Source: Lophius americanus
Taxonomy: Eukaryota; Chordata; Actinopteri; Lophiiformes; Lophiidae
Assembly: GCA_037951165.1 (NCBI GenBank)
Contig: JBBDHG010000054.1
Coordinates: forward strand, 3,548,001-3,612,000
Direction of reading: 5' to 3'
DNA: 64,000 bases
Shown here: positions 26,000 to 39,958 of the stretch, piece by piece
Position numbering within the stretch: the stretch's first letter is position 1
How the letters are laid out: each line of letters begins with the position of its first letter
The notes under the pieces: model-generated
Seen by the model: only the letters and a program-made list of their open reading frames with translations
Told to the model about the DNA's origin: nothing
The model's database searches: none
Program-made: the position numbers and the translations under genes

Positions 26000-26225
26000 C
26001 CAGCAACATCACTACACTGGATTGTGTATCTCCAGTGGATTTGGACTAGAGGGCCCAAGTGGGACACGGAAGGACAACTCATGAACCGGCAACAAGGTCA
26101 TGGATGCCCACTGCTCAATTTGTGCGCATGGGGAACGGAGTCGAACCCACGCTGTTTGATCTCACAGAGGAGATACTGTAGCACAAACTGCTGTAAATGT
26201 TGCTGCCAGCTCTGTGCATCATATT
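26000..26225 (+). mobile_element. Tc1-like transposon relic
   Basis: TGAACCGGCAACAAGGTCAT, GATCTCACAGAGGAGATACT and GTAGCACAAACTGCTG correspond to the same transposase region as the copy at 16800 (consensus GAACCGGCGACAGGGTCATG ... GACGAGCTACTGTAGC). The open frame over 26024-26308 is a by-product. Confidence 0.55.
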
Positions 26226-28251
26226 GGTGGAGGAAGAAAAAAATGGCTAGCCTGGCTCTTTATAAAAGCAACAAAATATGCTCAGCAGTACCTCGAAAAC
26301 ACTCATGAATTAACATATTCTCTTAATTTTCACAGAAATACAAAGTGTTAAAGTTCTGCCTGGGTCTGCTCTGCTCTCTTAGATTCTTCCTTTTTACCCT
26401 CCGTGAATTTGTCCTGTATTCTCATCTTCCTCTTATCCCCCTGTTACTCATTGGGCTCTGCCTTTATTCCCCCTATCTGTCTCTCCATTTGGTTAGCGGT
26501 GAAGTATCCATCCGTCAGAGAAAAGAAGTAGTGTTGAAATCCCAGGCCTCCCGTCACAGCCTCTTGTCTCACTGCATGTTTGCATACAAACATATTTCAA
26601 CCCACTTGCGCGTAGAGCAGAATACAGCATGTAGTCATATTTTATGACCTACTACTATGACTCAAGATTTATGCTCAATAAATAGGGGACAACGATGAGA
26701 TTTACATCCTGTGGGAGCTTTATTTAGATTGTATTGCAAATAATAGAATAAAAAACAATGCATTATATAGGGTTTTACACCCATATGGTAGCGATATTGT
26801 CCAGGACCATAAGAATGAAAAATGAATTTCTGCAATTCCAAGGTAAAGCAGACGAAAAGATGGACTTGTGTTGATGTAAATTGAGTAAATAACAATGTAT
26901 AACTGTTAAAGGAGTAAATTATGTTTGCAAAAAAAGATCACAATCAATATTTGGGCAGTTGTTAGGTACATAATCGGCAAATATGTGTAAAATATCAGTC
27001 TGCTCTGAGCAATAAAGACCTGTCACTGCTCGACTCGTCACTTTGTTCATTATGGGATGTCCATGAATAGGTTTATCTGTGGAGAGAGCAGAAAACACAG
27101 TTATCAGACGACAGGAATTGTGCCATTTGTTGGAAAATACCTTAAAGCTGAAAAGCTGTATGTATTTTATGGCTGTGACTCCCACTGATTGTGCAGCAGA
27201 TCTCATTTCACACATGAACGTCTCCCTCTCTGCTGCGGGTGTTTGTCCTCATACTCAGTAGTTAGTGCCTTAACATTACAAGTCTGCTTGCCTCGGGCTA
27301 AATTACAAAGAGAAGGAGGAGAATGATAGAGATAGTTGAAGGAAGTAGGGGGAAAATAAATTGTAACAATGACAAAAAAGACAAGTGGAAAAAAAAATTC
27401 TATGCATTTTAATTCTTTGTTATTTGATTTAGCTTTAATGTATAGCACCAAAATATCAAAAAAATATATTTCCTGATCCTCAAGACTAAAATCAAGGCTA
27501 GAATATTTCATCACGCAAATTCGATCAATTCTATAATTTGAAAATTATGGATCATAAATGGATTGAATATATCCATTTAATTTAATTAATTCAACAAAGA
27601 GGGAAAGAGAGATTTGAACTTCAAGTAATAATTTACGTACAGAAAATGTGCCGCAACAGAACCAATGACAGACACAGGCTGAACACCTGCAGGCCCTCTG
27701 GGTGCTTGGGGCTAGATTTATACCAAGGGGCCTACTGATGATGAGGCCGTTTAGTGGAGGTCCCTGTAGTACCCCACTGATTAGTACCGAACATCTTCCC
27801 TAATAACCTTAACAAGAACAACGCCTCAGGACAACATACTGATGCACACAGGCAAGTGCGGGTGCACAGACACATCCTTGGAGATAGAGAAAAGAGCTAT
27901 GGGCTACTCATCCTCCCCTCCTTTTCCTCAAAGTCACCCCTCTCTCCTCTACTGCAGCCATAACTTGGCATCTCTCACTGTTTCTAGGATGAACACCCTC
28001 CCATTTCCATCTACTGCGATACCTCCCACCGTCAATTCCAAAACACATACATGAACCAAATTGAGTTGGTTACGGTTCAAGAGTCCCATCACTGCACATA
28101 AAAGTTGTCCTAAGCATCGATATGAATACATGAATGAACATTGGGGTGTATGAAAACCACGGCCTTTTGGGATCATGAGATTATGAGAGAAATTGAGAAT
28201 AGCAGAATTTATGAGGCTGAGAGAAGCTGAGGGCATAATGCATATAGACGG

Positions 28252-28270
28252 CAATCCCCTCAGGGGATTG
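28252..28270. repeat. snap-back inverted repeat (9-bp arms, 1-base loop)
   Basis: CAATCCCCT, C, AGGGGATTG. Confidence 0.9.
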
Positions 28271-28947
28271 TTTTCTTACAACAGTGTCAATGTTTGTTTG
28301 CTATGACCAGGGAATATAGTGATGCATGGACTGTTTGCAGGCACCTTATGCATAAAATCAATTAAAAGAAAGTAAAGGACGGGAAGGCCAATCTAGACAT
28401 CAGTTGGACTAAATATCAAGTAATGGGTAACAAATTAAATATGTAAAACACATGATAGGTGATTCATACAATCGGAATTGCTTAATTCGCTTGCATAATA
28501 GTCTTATCTTATAGCAACGATAAGACATGCCTTTGTTTTTAATGTGCTCTGACAGTAGTTATTTGCATTTTAGCTGCATTTACGTACTACATGGAAAATT
28601 ACAAAGCTACCTTGAACCGACACGAATTACTCAAAATAGTGGTAAAATGAATGTTAAATATGTATTTATATTGCACTGATAAAATGAAGTGAATGTTTTT
28701 GTTTCGGGAGTGGACAATAGTCAGGGTGCCGCAACAAATATAATGATAGCAAGGCATTTTAACACTGTTCAATCCCTGTATATACATTTACATACCGAAT
28801 ATACTGACATAATCTTGTGAATAATATATCCGTGCAATTTACAATCAGGCAACAAAAACGAAAAGGGTGATTGTGACAACGCGCTTTGAAAAGTTTCAAC
28901 GTATGGCATTTTACGAGGCACTTGAAAGCAGCATAAGAGACCTGCTC

Positions 28948-28955
28948 TGACGTCA
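28948..28955. promoter_or_regulatory. consensus CRE (TGACGTCA) in chmp2b promoter region
   Basis: Perfect palindromic cAMP-response element, the CREB/ATF site, about 190 bp before the chmp2b start codon and inside the likely core promoter. The match is exact; function is inferred. Confidence 0.5.
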
Positions 28956-29142
28956 CTCGAAGCTGTAATGTCAGTCAGCAGAGGGAGGAACTCCGGCAGC
29001 AAAGAGTCACCCAGGAAACTGCTGCTGCCAACCGGTCCCAACGCCCCGGTGTGACAATTAAACGGCGTTAGTAACAAAAGAAACAACCCTGTCTCGATTA
29101 AGTTCCTGTATTTTAGCGTTCAAGTTAATACAACGCAGGATT

Positions 29143-29173
29143 ATGGCGTTTTTAAAGAAGAAGACTGTGGACG
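29143..29173 (+). CDS. chmp2b: chmp2b coding exon 1
   Basis: Ten codons plus one base (MAFLKKKTVD, then G), ending at a consensus donor G|GTAAGT. The split Asp codon is completed by exon 2. Too short to appear as an open frame on its own; recognised from the CHMP2B N-terminus. Confidence 0.95.
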
Positions 29174-32100
29174 GTAAGTTTGCTGTATGTGAGAAACTAG
29201 CCAAGTTGTTCCAGCCTGCTGTGTGCCCGCCTGAACATAGCTCCCTCCGATTATCTCAAACCAGTTTAACCTGTTCTCTGACATGTCACTGCTGACTGGA
29301 ACCGAAAACAAAAACCATGATTGTGTCCTTCAGGAACTTACGAAGTGTTTTTAGATATTATGGATTCAAATGATTCAAAGGATGTGTTATTACTTAGGTC
29401 GTCAACATTAGTTCCCACTAACATTAGCCACTGTAAACATCATATCCAAATAGGAAGAAGTTGACTGTCTAGTTCATACTAACCTTAGCCATCAGTTAAC
29501 ATCCACTTATAACAGAAGGAATGAGTCTATGTCGGTAAACTAGCGTCGTGATTAGTTCTCATAACCCTTAGCTGTCTGTTGACATCGGGTCCAAACAGGA
29601 AGTATGTGTTGTTAAACTTGCGTTTAGGTTAGTTACAACTTACGCTAGCTATCTGTTAACATGAATCCATATGGAATAAGGTGTTTGTGTCTGTAAAATA
29701 ATGTTATGGTAAGCTCCCACTAACCTTAGATATCAGTTAACATTAGATCCACTCAGAAGAAGGTGTCTGTTCTGATAAACTAGAGTTGGGGCTAGTTCCC
29801 AATAATCTTGGCCGTCTGTTAACGTTAGATCCACAAAAGAAGGTGTCTGTTCTGATAAACTAGAGTTAGGGCTAGTTCCCAATTATGTTTGTCGTCTGTT
29901 AACATTAGATCCACACAAAAGAAGGTGTCTGTTCTGATAAACTAGAGTTGGGGCTAGTTCCCAATAATCTTGGCCGTCTGTTAACGTTAGATCCACAAAA
30001 GAAGGTGTCTGTTCTGATAAACTAGAGTTAGGGCTAGTTCCCAATTATGTTTGTCGTCTGTTAACATTAGATCCACACAAAAGAAGGTGTCTGTTCTGAT
30101 AAACTAGAGTTGGGGCTAGTTCCCACCAATCTTGGCCGTCTGTTAACATTAGATCCACAAAAGAAGAAGGTGTCTGTTCTGATAAACTAGAGCTAGGGCT
30201 AGTTCCCACTAATCTTGGCCGTCTGTTAACATTAGATCCACACAAAAGAAGGTGTCTGTTCTGATAAACTAGAGTTGGGGCTAGTTCCCACCAATCTTGG
30301 CCGTCTGTTAACATTAGATCCACAAAAGAAGAAGGTGTCTGTTCTGATAAACTAGAGCTAGGGCTAGTTCCCACTAATCTTGGCCGTCTGTTAACGTCAG
30401 ATCCACTCAGAAGAAGGTGTCTGTTCTGATAAACTAGAGCTAGGGCTAGTTCCCACTAATCTTGGCCGTCTGTTAACGTTAGATCCACAAAAGAAGAAGG
30501 TGTCTGTTCTGATAAACTAGAGCTAGGGCTAGTTCCCACTAATCTTGGCCGTCTGTTAACATTAGATCCACTCAGAAGAAGGTGTCTGTTCTGATAAACT
30601 AGAGCTAGGGCTAGTTCCCACTAATCTTGGCCGTCTGTTAACATTAGATCCACACAAGAAGAAGGTGTCTGTTCTGATAAACTAGAGTTAGGGCTAGTTC
30701 CCACTAATCTTGGCCGTCTGTTAACGTTAGATCCACAAAAGAAGGTGTCTGTTCTGGTAAACTACAGTTAGGGCTAGTTCCCACTAATCTTGGCCGTTTG
30801 TTAACATTAGATCCACACATGTAGAAAGTGTCTGTTCTGATAAACTAGAGTTATGGCTAGTTCCCACTAATCTTGGCCGTCTGTTAACATTAGATCCACA
30901 AAAGAAGAAGGTGTCTGTTCTGATAAACTAGAGTTAGGGCTAATTCCCACTAATCTTGGCCGTCTGTTAACATTAGATCCACTCAGAAGAAGGTGTCTGT
31001 TCTGATAAACTAGAGTTAGCCAAGATTAGTGGGAACTAGCCCTATCTGTTAACGTTAAATACTCCAGACACCATAGATTACATGCATAACCTCTACTGCT
31101 GCTGATATATATGAATATCAGCAGATATAGTCTAATAATCTATCACTAGCTTTCACATTAATCCAAGAACATCAATGTTGACCCATTCCTACAAAATTGC
31201 GTTGATGTGGTACAAAAATCTGAAATTTAAAAGGTTTCCTAAAAATCTTCAATATTTTGTGCATGTCAAAATTCTTTATGTTTAATCTTCATATTTTGGT
31301 ATTTTTTTATTCAGGCTAACGTAATCTGGCTCTCAAGGTCAAAACGGAAACCCCATACTATCAGTTTAAATGAATTGGTTATTCAAAATACCAATTAGTT
31401 TCACTAATATAGTTGGATTAATAGGAGGGAAGATTAACCGCACCTATTTTAGCGCCTTTATTAAGAAAAGGAAAATATGATTTTAATTATTATCTGCAGG
31501 TTTAAAATTTGTCGGTCAAAGCAAATTTTCACGCCACTGCTCCGCTTCTCCTCCCATCACTGCCATGGATGCTCTCATCAGCATCCTCTACTCACTGTGC
31601 TGCTGTATTCTCCTCCTCAGATTGTTCCCAGCTATGTCACTTCACCGTCTCCAACTTGTATTCTTAATTTCTCCTTCCATTCCTCCATTTCTCTGGATTT
31701 TAATTTTTGCCTCGGTTTCGGTAGTTGAAGAGGTTTGTAGTTCGGCGAATGGGGGTGGGGGGGTTAGATCCGACGTATTTGTAGGACGATATCCCTCCCA
31801 CTTGGAGACGTTGTAGAGACGTCAGCTTATACGTATACCTGCGTCCTATCTACAAGTGGTTCAGCTTGTAGATATGTCTATAGATAGATAAATAGATAGA
31901 TAGATATATGTCTTTATGGATTTTTAAATAGAATAAGTATATTTTAAGTGTTGGTTTACCCAAAAAGTTTAATATAAGTCTTACTTACATGCTCTCGTCT
32001 TGTCTAAACAAGTATTTCTCAGTTTTTCATATTCACATGTTTTGTTTTTGTTTTGCAAAGTTGATACACACCATAGATTTTGGTTTTAGGTTTTAAAGTT

Positions 32101-35100
32101 GCTAATTTGGCATAAATGTATTTCTTCTATTTCTTCAATATTCAGTATAAGTGTTCTGAGGTCCTGTGTGTGTGTGTGTCGAGTGTGTGACTTCTGGGTC
32201 ATACATCGTCTCACATGATGCCACTCAGTGTTGGTGGTTTTCAGATGACTCACTGCCGTGTAAATTGTTCAAGAATTTCCACAGTTTGCAGTGTCTGTGT
32301 TTACTCTCATGTGTTCTGGTATTTCACATGCATCTGGGTGCACACTTGCACATGCTCACCATTAAGCCACTTAACACAATTTTTAAAGTTCTTCTAGCAT
32401 GTGATGCTTTCTTTTTCTAACATGATTACGCAAGAGATGCAATAAAACTGAAATCTTATAGCAATTTAATTCAATAGTTATTTTTACTATTTCACATTTA
32501 CTACTCTGAGAATAAACTGCGTATTAATGATTATTATAATAATGTAATAACAGTTGTCCTTACAGAGTGGACTGTTTCTTGTAATTATCTTGTTTTTACT
32601 GTCTAAATGCAATAAGCTAATGGTAAAGGGCAATTCCAAACCAAACTACAGACAATGACCTTGTTTGAGCTTGGTTTTAAAATGCCTATCCGGTGATCAG
32701 ATCGCAAAAGGACAGCCACACACACGTGTCCAACTGACCCATTCACTGTTCAGATTTAATTGCTGCCTGAAATATTTCCCTACGGGTTCAAAGATCGTCT
32801 CGCACAGATATCAGTCACATCTGTCAAGGGACAGATTTGTTACGATGGCTAGCAAGGGCTACCTAACAACTTGAAGATCATTCAAGAGCTGATATAAATG
32901 TACGGACTACTCCAACTGTTGAGACTGACGGGACAAAGTAATTTGGGACTTGTTAAAGAGAGTAGGACTAGGCAAAATGATAGCATGTAAAGAAGCAATG
33001 GCTTTTGCCGGTGCATTGCTAGCGACACCACGTCCAGCAGTGATGACGAATTTTCCCATTGAGTCCTTGTCAGAGACGCATCAGGACACCTTATTGTTTA
33101 CACTGCCAAAAATTGGTCCCCAAATGTGTTCCGGACCACCTCGGCAAGTGCTTTATGTAATCGGATTTGAATGCATCTCGGAGGTCGTTTACACTGGCAT
33201 TTAGCGATCCGTGTCACCGTCCACTTCTGAGCCCATCGCCCATAAACTTTAAAACCAAGTCTAAAACAGGGTCCATAAGAAAGCACTTCTTTGACCTGCG
33301 TGGCCTCATTTATAAATGTTTCTTATGCACAAAAGAAGGTGTACGGTACTTTCAACGTAATCAGTGGAATTTCTGAAGAGCAAGGGGATTGCGCGGCCCT
33401 CCTCGCAGCTACTTTGGCACACAAATGTGTTTGTATGTGCGTTCATCACCAATGAACCATTTAAAACCAAGAGATATAAATTATGTGGAGTCTTCCCATG
33501 CATTTCACACATCATCTGTGTCAATTCAATCCCAACCCTCAGGAGGGATTTCCTCAACAATCCCCCCGCTAGTTTTTCATCACGGCCATCAAGGGGAAAA
33601 AAAACGGTCCCTGTCCATGACACAGTAACTGCATATGTAGCAGTTTTTTGCATGCAAGAAGTTGGATGACTTTGTTTTAATTAAGCCGTAATCCGAATTT
33701 CGGAGGCGGCAGCATTCACTCAGTTCACCGCTTCCTGCCAAAACAGCTTTTTGGTGTTAACGATAACCACAGTCTGTCCTCCCGAAAAAAACCTTTGTTC
33801 TTCTGTGTACATCTCCAAGAACCTCCCTCTCACATTGTGTGACGTTTGAGCGAATGAAAAGAAAAATTTATTTCTGTTGCATACATCTTGAGAAAAAGAC
33901 AATTATTTCTCACAAAACGGGTCACAGTAAGTTTCAGAACAATAAAAATAGTAAGCTGAAGCCCAAGGCTTTTTTTTTTTTTTTGTTCTACCCTTTCTTC
34001 TATCCCCAGCCAAATAATAACCCAGAGTATCAACGATACTCAGTGGGCAATTAGATTATACTTTCAATTTTAATCTTAAATTATTTAACATTTGAATCAA
34101 TTTATGTAATAATCCCTCATTATTTTACATGTTAAAGGTTTTTTTAAACTCAACAAAGAGCTACACATCATTAAAAACATTTCATAAATTGACCCCCAAA
34201 GTTAATCACTAGTGTATTTACATTAGTTCTAACTGAACCCGTTTCAGAGATAAACAACCCTCTAAAGTTATAATTCCCTTGTCTTAATTCAGATTTATTT
34301 TTAATACAGACAGTAGGTCTATTGTTCACGTCTCATAAGGTATTCTGTCATCAATTAGTGGTTATCAATATTAATTAGAGGCGTTTCACCAACTTTTATG
34401 AGCAACAGTGGGAGTTTAATGAAGGTTCTGCCACATGCATCACGTGTTGTGATATTAAAGAAAGCTCAAAACACTGTTCTCTAAATCAGAAAATCTTTCT
34501 GAGCAAATACCTCCTGTGTTTGGTCCGTACGCCACCTTCTGTGTGAAACCTTCTCAGTCTTATAAATGAGGCCCCTGGTCACACTGACCTGATGTAAACC
34601 GGACCCCTCAAATGAATTTATTAGAATAGATGATTTCCTGTAATTATTCCTCTCCTCTGTGTTCATCCAACTCACAATTTTTGAAGTCAGTTTGAAAACT
34701 TGAAAATGAAGGGTCCAACTGATTACTCAGAATAAGAAAGCTTCCAAATTTATTATGCAGGTTCATGTAAAACCCGGAAATTTAGTCTGAGTTTGTATTT
34801 TTTCCTTTGAGGATCTGAAAAATATACTATCATACATTTTCAGATGTAGATTTAATAAAGTTTTTTTTTTTTTTTGTCCCAAAGACATTATCAAGGAACA
34901 GAACAAGGAGATGCGTGGTACCCAGAGAACCATCACCAGGGACAGGCATCAACTGGAGAAACAAGAGAAACAACTGGTGAGACCACGCTCACACACCCAC
35001 ACAAACACACATACAAACACACACACACTTAGATATGCATATTACAGATGCCTACTTCTATCGGGGAGTGTCCCTGATTGGCTAATGGGTATTAATAGAA

Positions 35101-38100
35101 GTGGGTAAATCTGGTTTGGTGCTTCAGGCAATTGACATCTCTCCCTTTCCCTGTCTTGCACACACACACACACACGCACACATGCACACACACACAAACA
35201 CACGCACACACTATGACTATATTCACAGATTCTCGTAACATTTTCCCCTTACAGATTAGAGAAGGATGATGCATCATTCACCCTCTGCTATGTTAAGCAA
35301 ATATCACACAGAGAATAATTCACCACCCTACGGGGTGCAGATTTTTATTCCTCATTAACGGTTTTTGCTAATTAGCATTTTTTTGTATTTATATTTAAAT
35401 TTTCATATTCTGAATAAAAGATTCTTTTGCTTGGAAATGGAAATTACCTACTTTTAAAATGCACCGTGGTGTTGTTCACTTTTCGTTCAAGTTAAAAACC
35501 TACAAATTGTATGAAGTCTGGCTTCCTTAAACCAAAACGCTATTAACTGTTAAATCCCTGGATTGAACCTGATGTTGCAAATCATTTATTATTTATTGCG
35601 GATAAATAATTTCCTCTTGTTTATTCAAAGATTTTCATATTCTGCGAAACTGAGCTTTGCTGCAGCGCATTTGTCTGCAGCAGTCCTTCATATTTAAGAT
35701 CACATCATCACAGCCCTTCACATCTTCCCCCCGTGTCAGACAGGACTGTAAATAAGACGTGATAAGTCTTACATAAGTAGTCCTCTTCTGTCCTTTTCCC
35801 ACTTAAAGAATCCATATGTTTTCAGGTTGACATTATTATTGCCAAGTTTTTCTGCATATTTTCCCTCTCTGGCATTAATTCAATTTTTCTGCATGTCCCT
35901 GGAACTGATATACTGAGCTGAATGCTCCAAGCATCTCTCTCGATCAGACATTAATAATTGATTGTTGTCTACTGAAGATGCTTTTAGCTCACACACAGAC
36001 TAGAAGTAAGCAGCTCATGCTGTTTGGCTGTGCTACGAAGCAGCAGCGCTCACAGGCCTGGCTATCTCAATGTAACCTGCAGCTCTACCCTCGTCCCCTG
36101 GGACGTTCGTACGCTCTCAGGCCCACACACTGGATCCCTGTGGGCATCAGTGTGTTTTCCGATATTTACCAAAGCCAACAGCACGTGTTCGCTTGCCAGT
36201 GTGAAAGATCTAATCCAGATGACTTTATTTACCGTGTCTGTATTTACAAACGTGTTAGTCTCTGGGGAACTTTGTAGATACATTTCTCTTTGTATATCAA
36301 TACTTTGAGATGAGCCTACATCCACATGCACTAGGTTGTATATGTCTTATATTAAGCAAAGGTTGCAGTGAATTTTTGTAATGGTAAAAAAGCAATGTAG
36401 TTTTCACTTTTCCCGAAATCCACCATGGTCTTCCTCGCACTAAAGTCTATTGGGGTATAGATTTTCAAACGAGGCATGAAATATTTTTTTAGTTATCGCG
36501 TTAACACGACCGATCTGTGGCGGGCGCAGTAGTTGTGCTGACTTTTCTGTAATATCTCCGACTTTTCGAAAATATAATAATTACACTAGCAGAAGACCAC
36601 TTGATTTTTTTTCAGATGACAAAAACAAGTGATGACATCTTGATAAATGGCATCAGTGAGGATTGCCGCCTCAGAATCCTGCATGGCATGATCTTAATCT
36701 TGATCCTCACAGTTCTCAGTGGGGCCTTTGACAAAGTTAATCGCACGGTTTGGCATAAAGGTATTGACAGATTGTTTTTATTTTCCAGAGACTATAATGC
36801 TTACTGACAGGAATTTCAAAAATGAATGCATCTTTTGTGAAAACTACAGCTGATCTGCAATTGCTTTAATTTATTAACATATACTGGGGAACACTAGCCT
36901 TAGAATTGATGCTTATTTCCATGACAACTAAATCACCCGTAGAACCAGGAGTCGGTGGGGCTGAATGGATTTGTTCCAGATGTCTACAATACCACAGAAT
37001 TAGGATTTAGATGCAATTTAAATCCTTATGCTGTGAATACTTGTGTTTTCATTATTTCCCGTCAAAGAGAACATACACAACACTGCCCTGAAAAATAGTT
37101 TCCCCCATCTTTCCTACGTCTACATTATTATGCACATTTGATCTTGGGGGGGGATCCATGCTCATGAGCATTTTTATTTTTTATTTATATTTGCATAATG
37201 ACCATGCATATACCATTATTAAATAGTTTTTCACATCTTGTTAGCATCCAGGTCTCATAACCCAAACTCTCCTTTTCATCCTCTAGATGGCAGAAATTAA
37301 AAAAATGGCAAAGACCGGTAACAAAGAGGCTTGTGCGATTCTCGCCAAGCAGCTGGTTCAGGTGAGGAGACAGAAAACCCGCACGTATGCCGTCAGCTCC
37401 AAAGTCACCTCCATGTCAACACAGACCAAAGTCATGAACTCCCAAATGAAGATGGCCGGCGCCATGTCCAGCACGGCCAAGGTAAGTCTGAGATTAGGTT
37501 CTTAAATATTCAAAACACTGATATAGTGCGCACGCATGCTTGGGCGGGACATTTCTGGATGAAATGAGAAATTCAATTTTTTAAAATAAAATAAAAAAAT
37601 TGTGCTTAATTATAAGCAAAAAACAATTTTTTTGTTTGCTTATAATTGAGATCAGGATTTTCTTCATGATGCGTTTTTGAATTTTGCTGCATTCAATTAT
37701 CTGTTGGAAGTTCAATGAACAAAACAAATGATTTAATTGGTGCAAAATACAACAAAAATGATCAAAGCGCTCTACAATTAGCACCTCTAGAATCCTTACG
37801 TTTCGTCATACTGGAGTTCCTGTTAACATTTAAGGATCATTCATTCATTTCTGTAGCCGCTGGTCAGGGTTTCTGATGGGGCAGGAGCCCATTGATAGTT
37901 GGTCACAGGGCCAACACATAGAGACAAACCACACCCACGGGCCATTTAGAGTCACCCGGTCACCTTTAATGCATGTTTTTGGAGTATGGAAGGAAGCCGT
38001 AGTAACCGGAGAGAACGCAGACAAACACAAGAAGAACACACAATCTCTAGATTGCGTGTTCTCCTTAATTAGATAAATTAATTAGATTAATAAGATAAAC

Positions 38101-39757
38101 ATATTTATTTAATTGCATAAACATATATACTCAAGACCACAACTCTTTTACAATGAATTTCCCAGCCCCAGTACTTACAAACACAAATCCGTTCTGTTCT
38201 ACCACTCCATTCCATTCTTGCATTAGCTGTCCGGTACTTTGGCCAAATAATTAGATTTCCTCCAGTACATGGGAAAAATTAAGATGTGTCCCTGTCTTGA
38301 ATGCAAATGAGTTCCGGTGCTTACAGGTATCAATATTTCATTATAGTAATTAAAGTATTAATGTGGGATCTCTCCATGCGGCGTGGAAACGAAGTGTTAG
38401 AGGTAGTAATTGGCCAGGAGCGATTTACAATAAAGACTCGGGCTTAACAAACATCGACAGGTCAAATATAATTAGGCTTCAGATTAATGGAGTGTGGTGA
38501 GGAGAGTGAGTGGCTCTTTTAGGGAGAGCGTGTGTTAATTGTTTTATGTCCTACGCACACAAAGTTAGCTTTATTAACAGGCACAGACTGGGAAAGAAAA
38601 TGACCGCTTCCTTTCAGTTTGTGTAATAACTACTGCAGCACTTTCCTCTTTTGCAACATATTATGTTTCCTGAAGCTCCATTTAAACCTAAATGATTATC
38701 TTGTGGAAATATGTTGACTGCTCCTTAAGAAAATTGTAGTATGGCGTCTATCCTCCTGGGATGGAAAACAAGGTAGTTTAAGTTCTAATGCAGGAAAATT
38801 GCAGCGGGACCATCTCTTCTTGTATTTTCTTGCTATGACCATTTAATGTAGTTTTTTTTCGTGAGGTTAATTTCTTTTCCATGGCAGCAGCTTAAACATC
38901 AAGATTAATCCTGTCACATCCTCTCCTTGTGCAGACAATGCAAGCGGTGAATAAAAAGATGGATCCACAGAAGACCATGAAGACCATGCAAGATTTCCAG
39001 AAGGAGAACATGAAGATGGGCATGATGGAGGAAATGAGTAAGGAAGGACACACGTGTGCTCACACAAAACCTGATTATCAGGTTATGTGTGAACACAAAA
39101 CCTGATTATCAGGTTATGTGTGAACACAAAACCTGATTATCAGGTTATGTGTGAACACAAAACCTGATTATCAGGTTATGTGTGAACACAAAACCTGATT
39201 ATCAGGTTATGTGTGAGCACAAAACCTGATTATCAGGTTATGTGTGAACACAAAACCTGATTATCAGGTTATGTGTGAATGTTGTGAGGAGTGTTTAAGA
39301 AGTAATTGTTGTGTCATCTGCATTTTGAGGGGTCTTTTTTATCTCCTGTGCTCTTACCAATACTGAAGTATCCACATACATCTCTGTACTCCCCTATCTC
39401 TCCAGTCAACGACACTTTTGATGACATCTGCGATGAATCCGGGGATGAGGAGGAATCTCAGGACATTGTCAGCCAGGTTCTGGATGAGATTGGCATTGAG
39501 ATCTCAGGAAAGGTAAGATAGTGAAAGAGATCCTACCGACATCATAGATATTCAGAGGTGGTTCAAAGTTCCAACATTGCAGTGCAGGATTCAAGTACAA
39601 GTATCGATGCATCTTTTCCCGAGTACAAGTGAAATAGTATAGACATACATACAGACATATATGTATGTCTGTATACATATATGTATGTATATGTATAGAC
39701 ATACATATATGTCTATACATACAGACATATATGTATATATATATATGTATATATGTA

Positions 39758-39804
<47 letters not shown>

Positions 39805-39893
39805 GTATATGTATGTATGTATATGTGTATATATATGTATGTATGTATATATATATATATGTATATATATATATGTATGTATATATATATATG

Positions 39894-39958
<65 letters not shown>

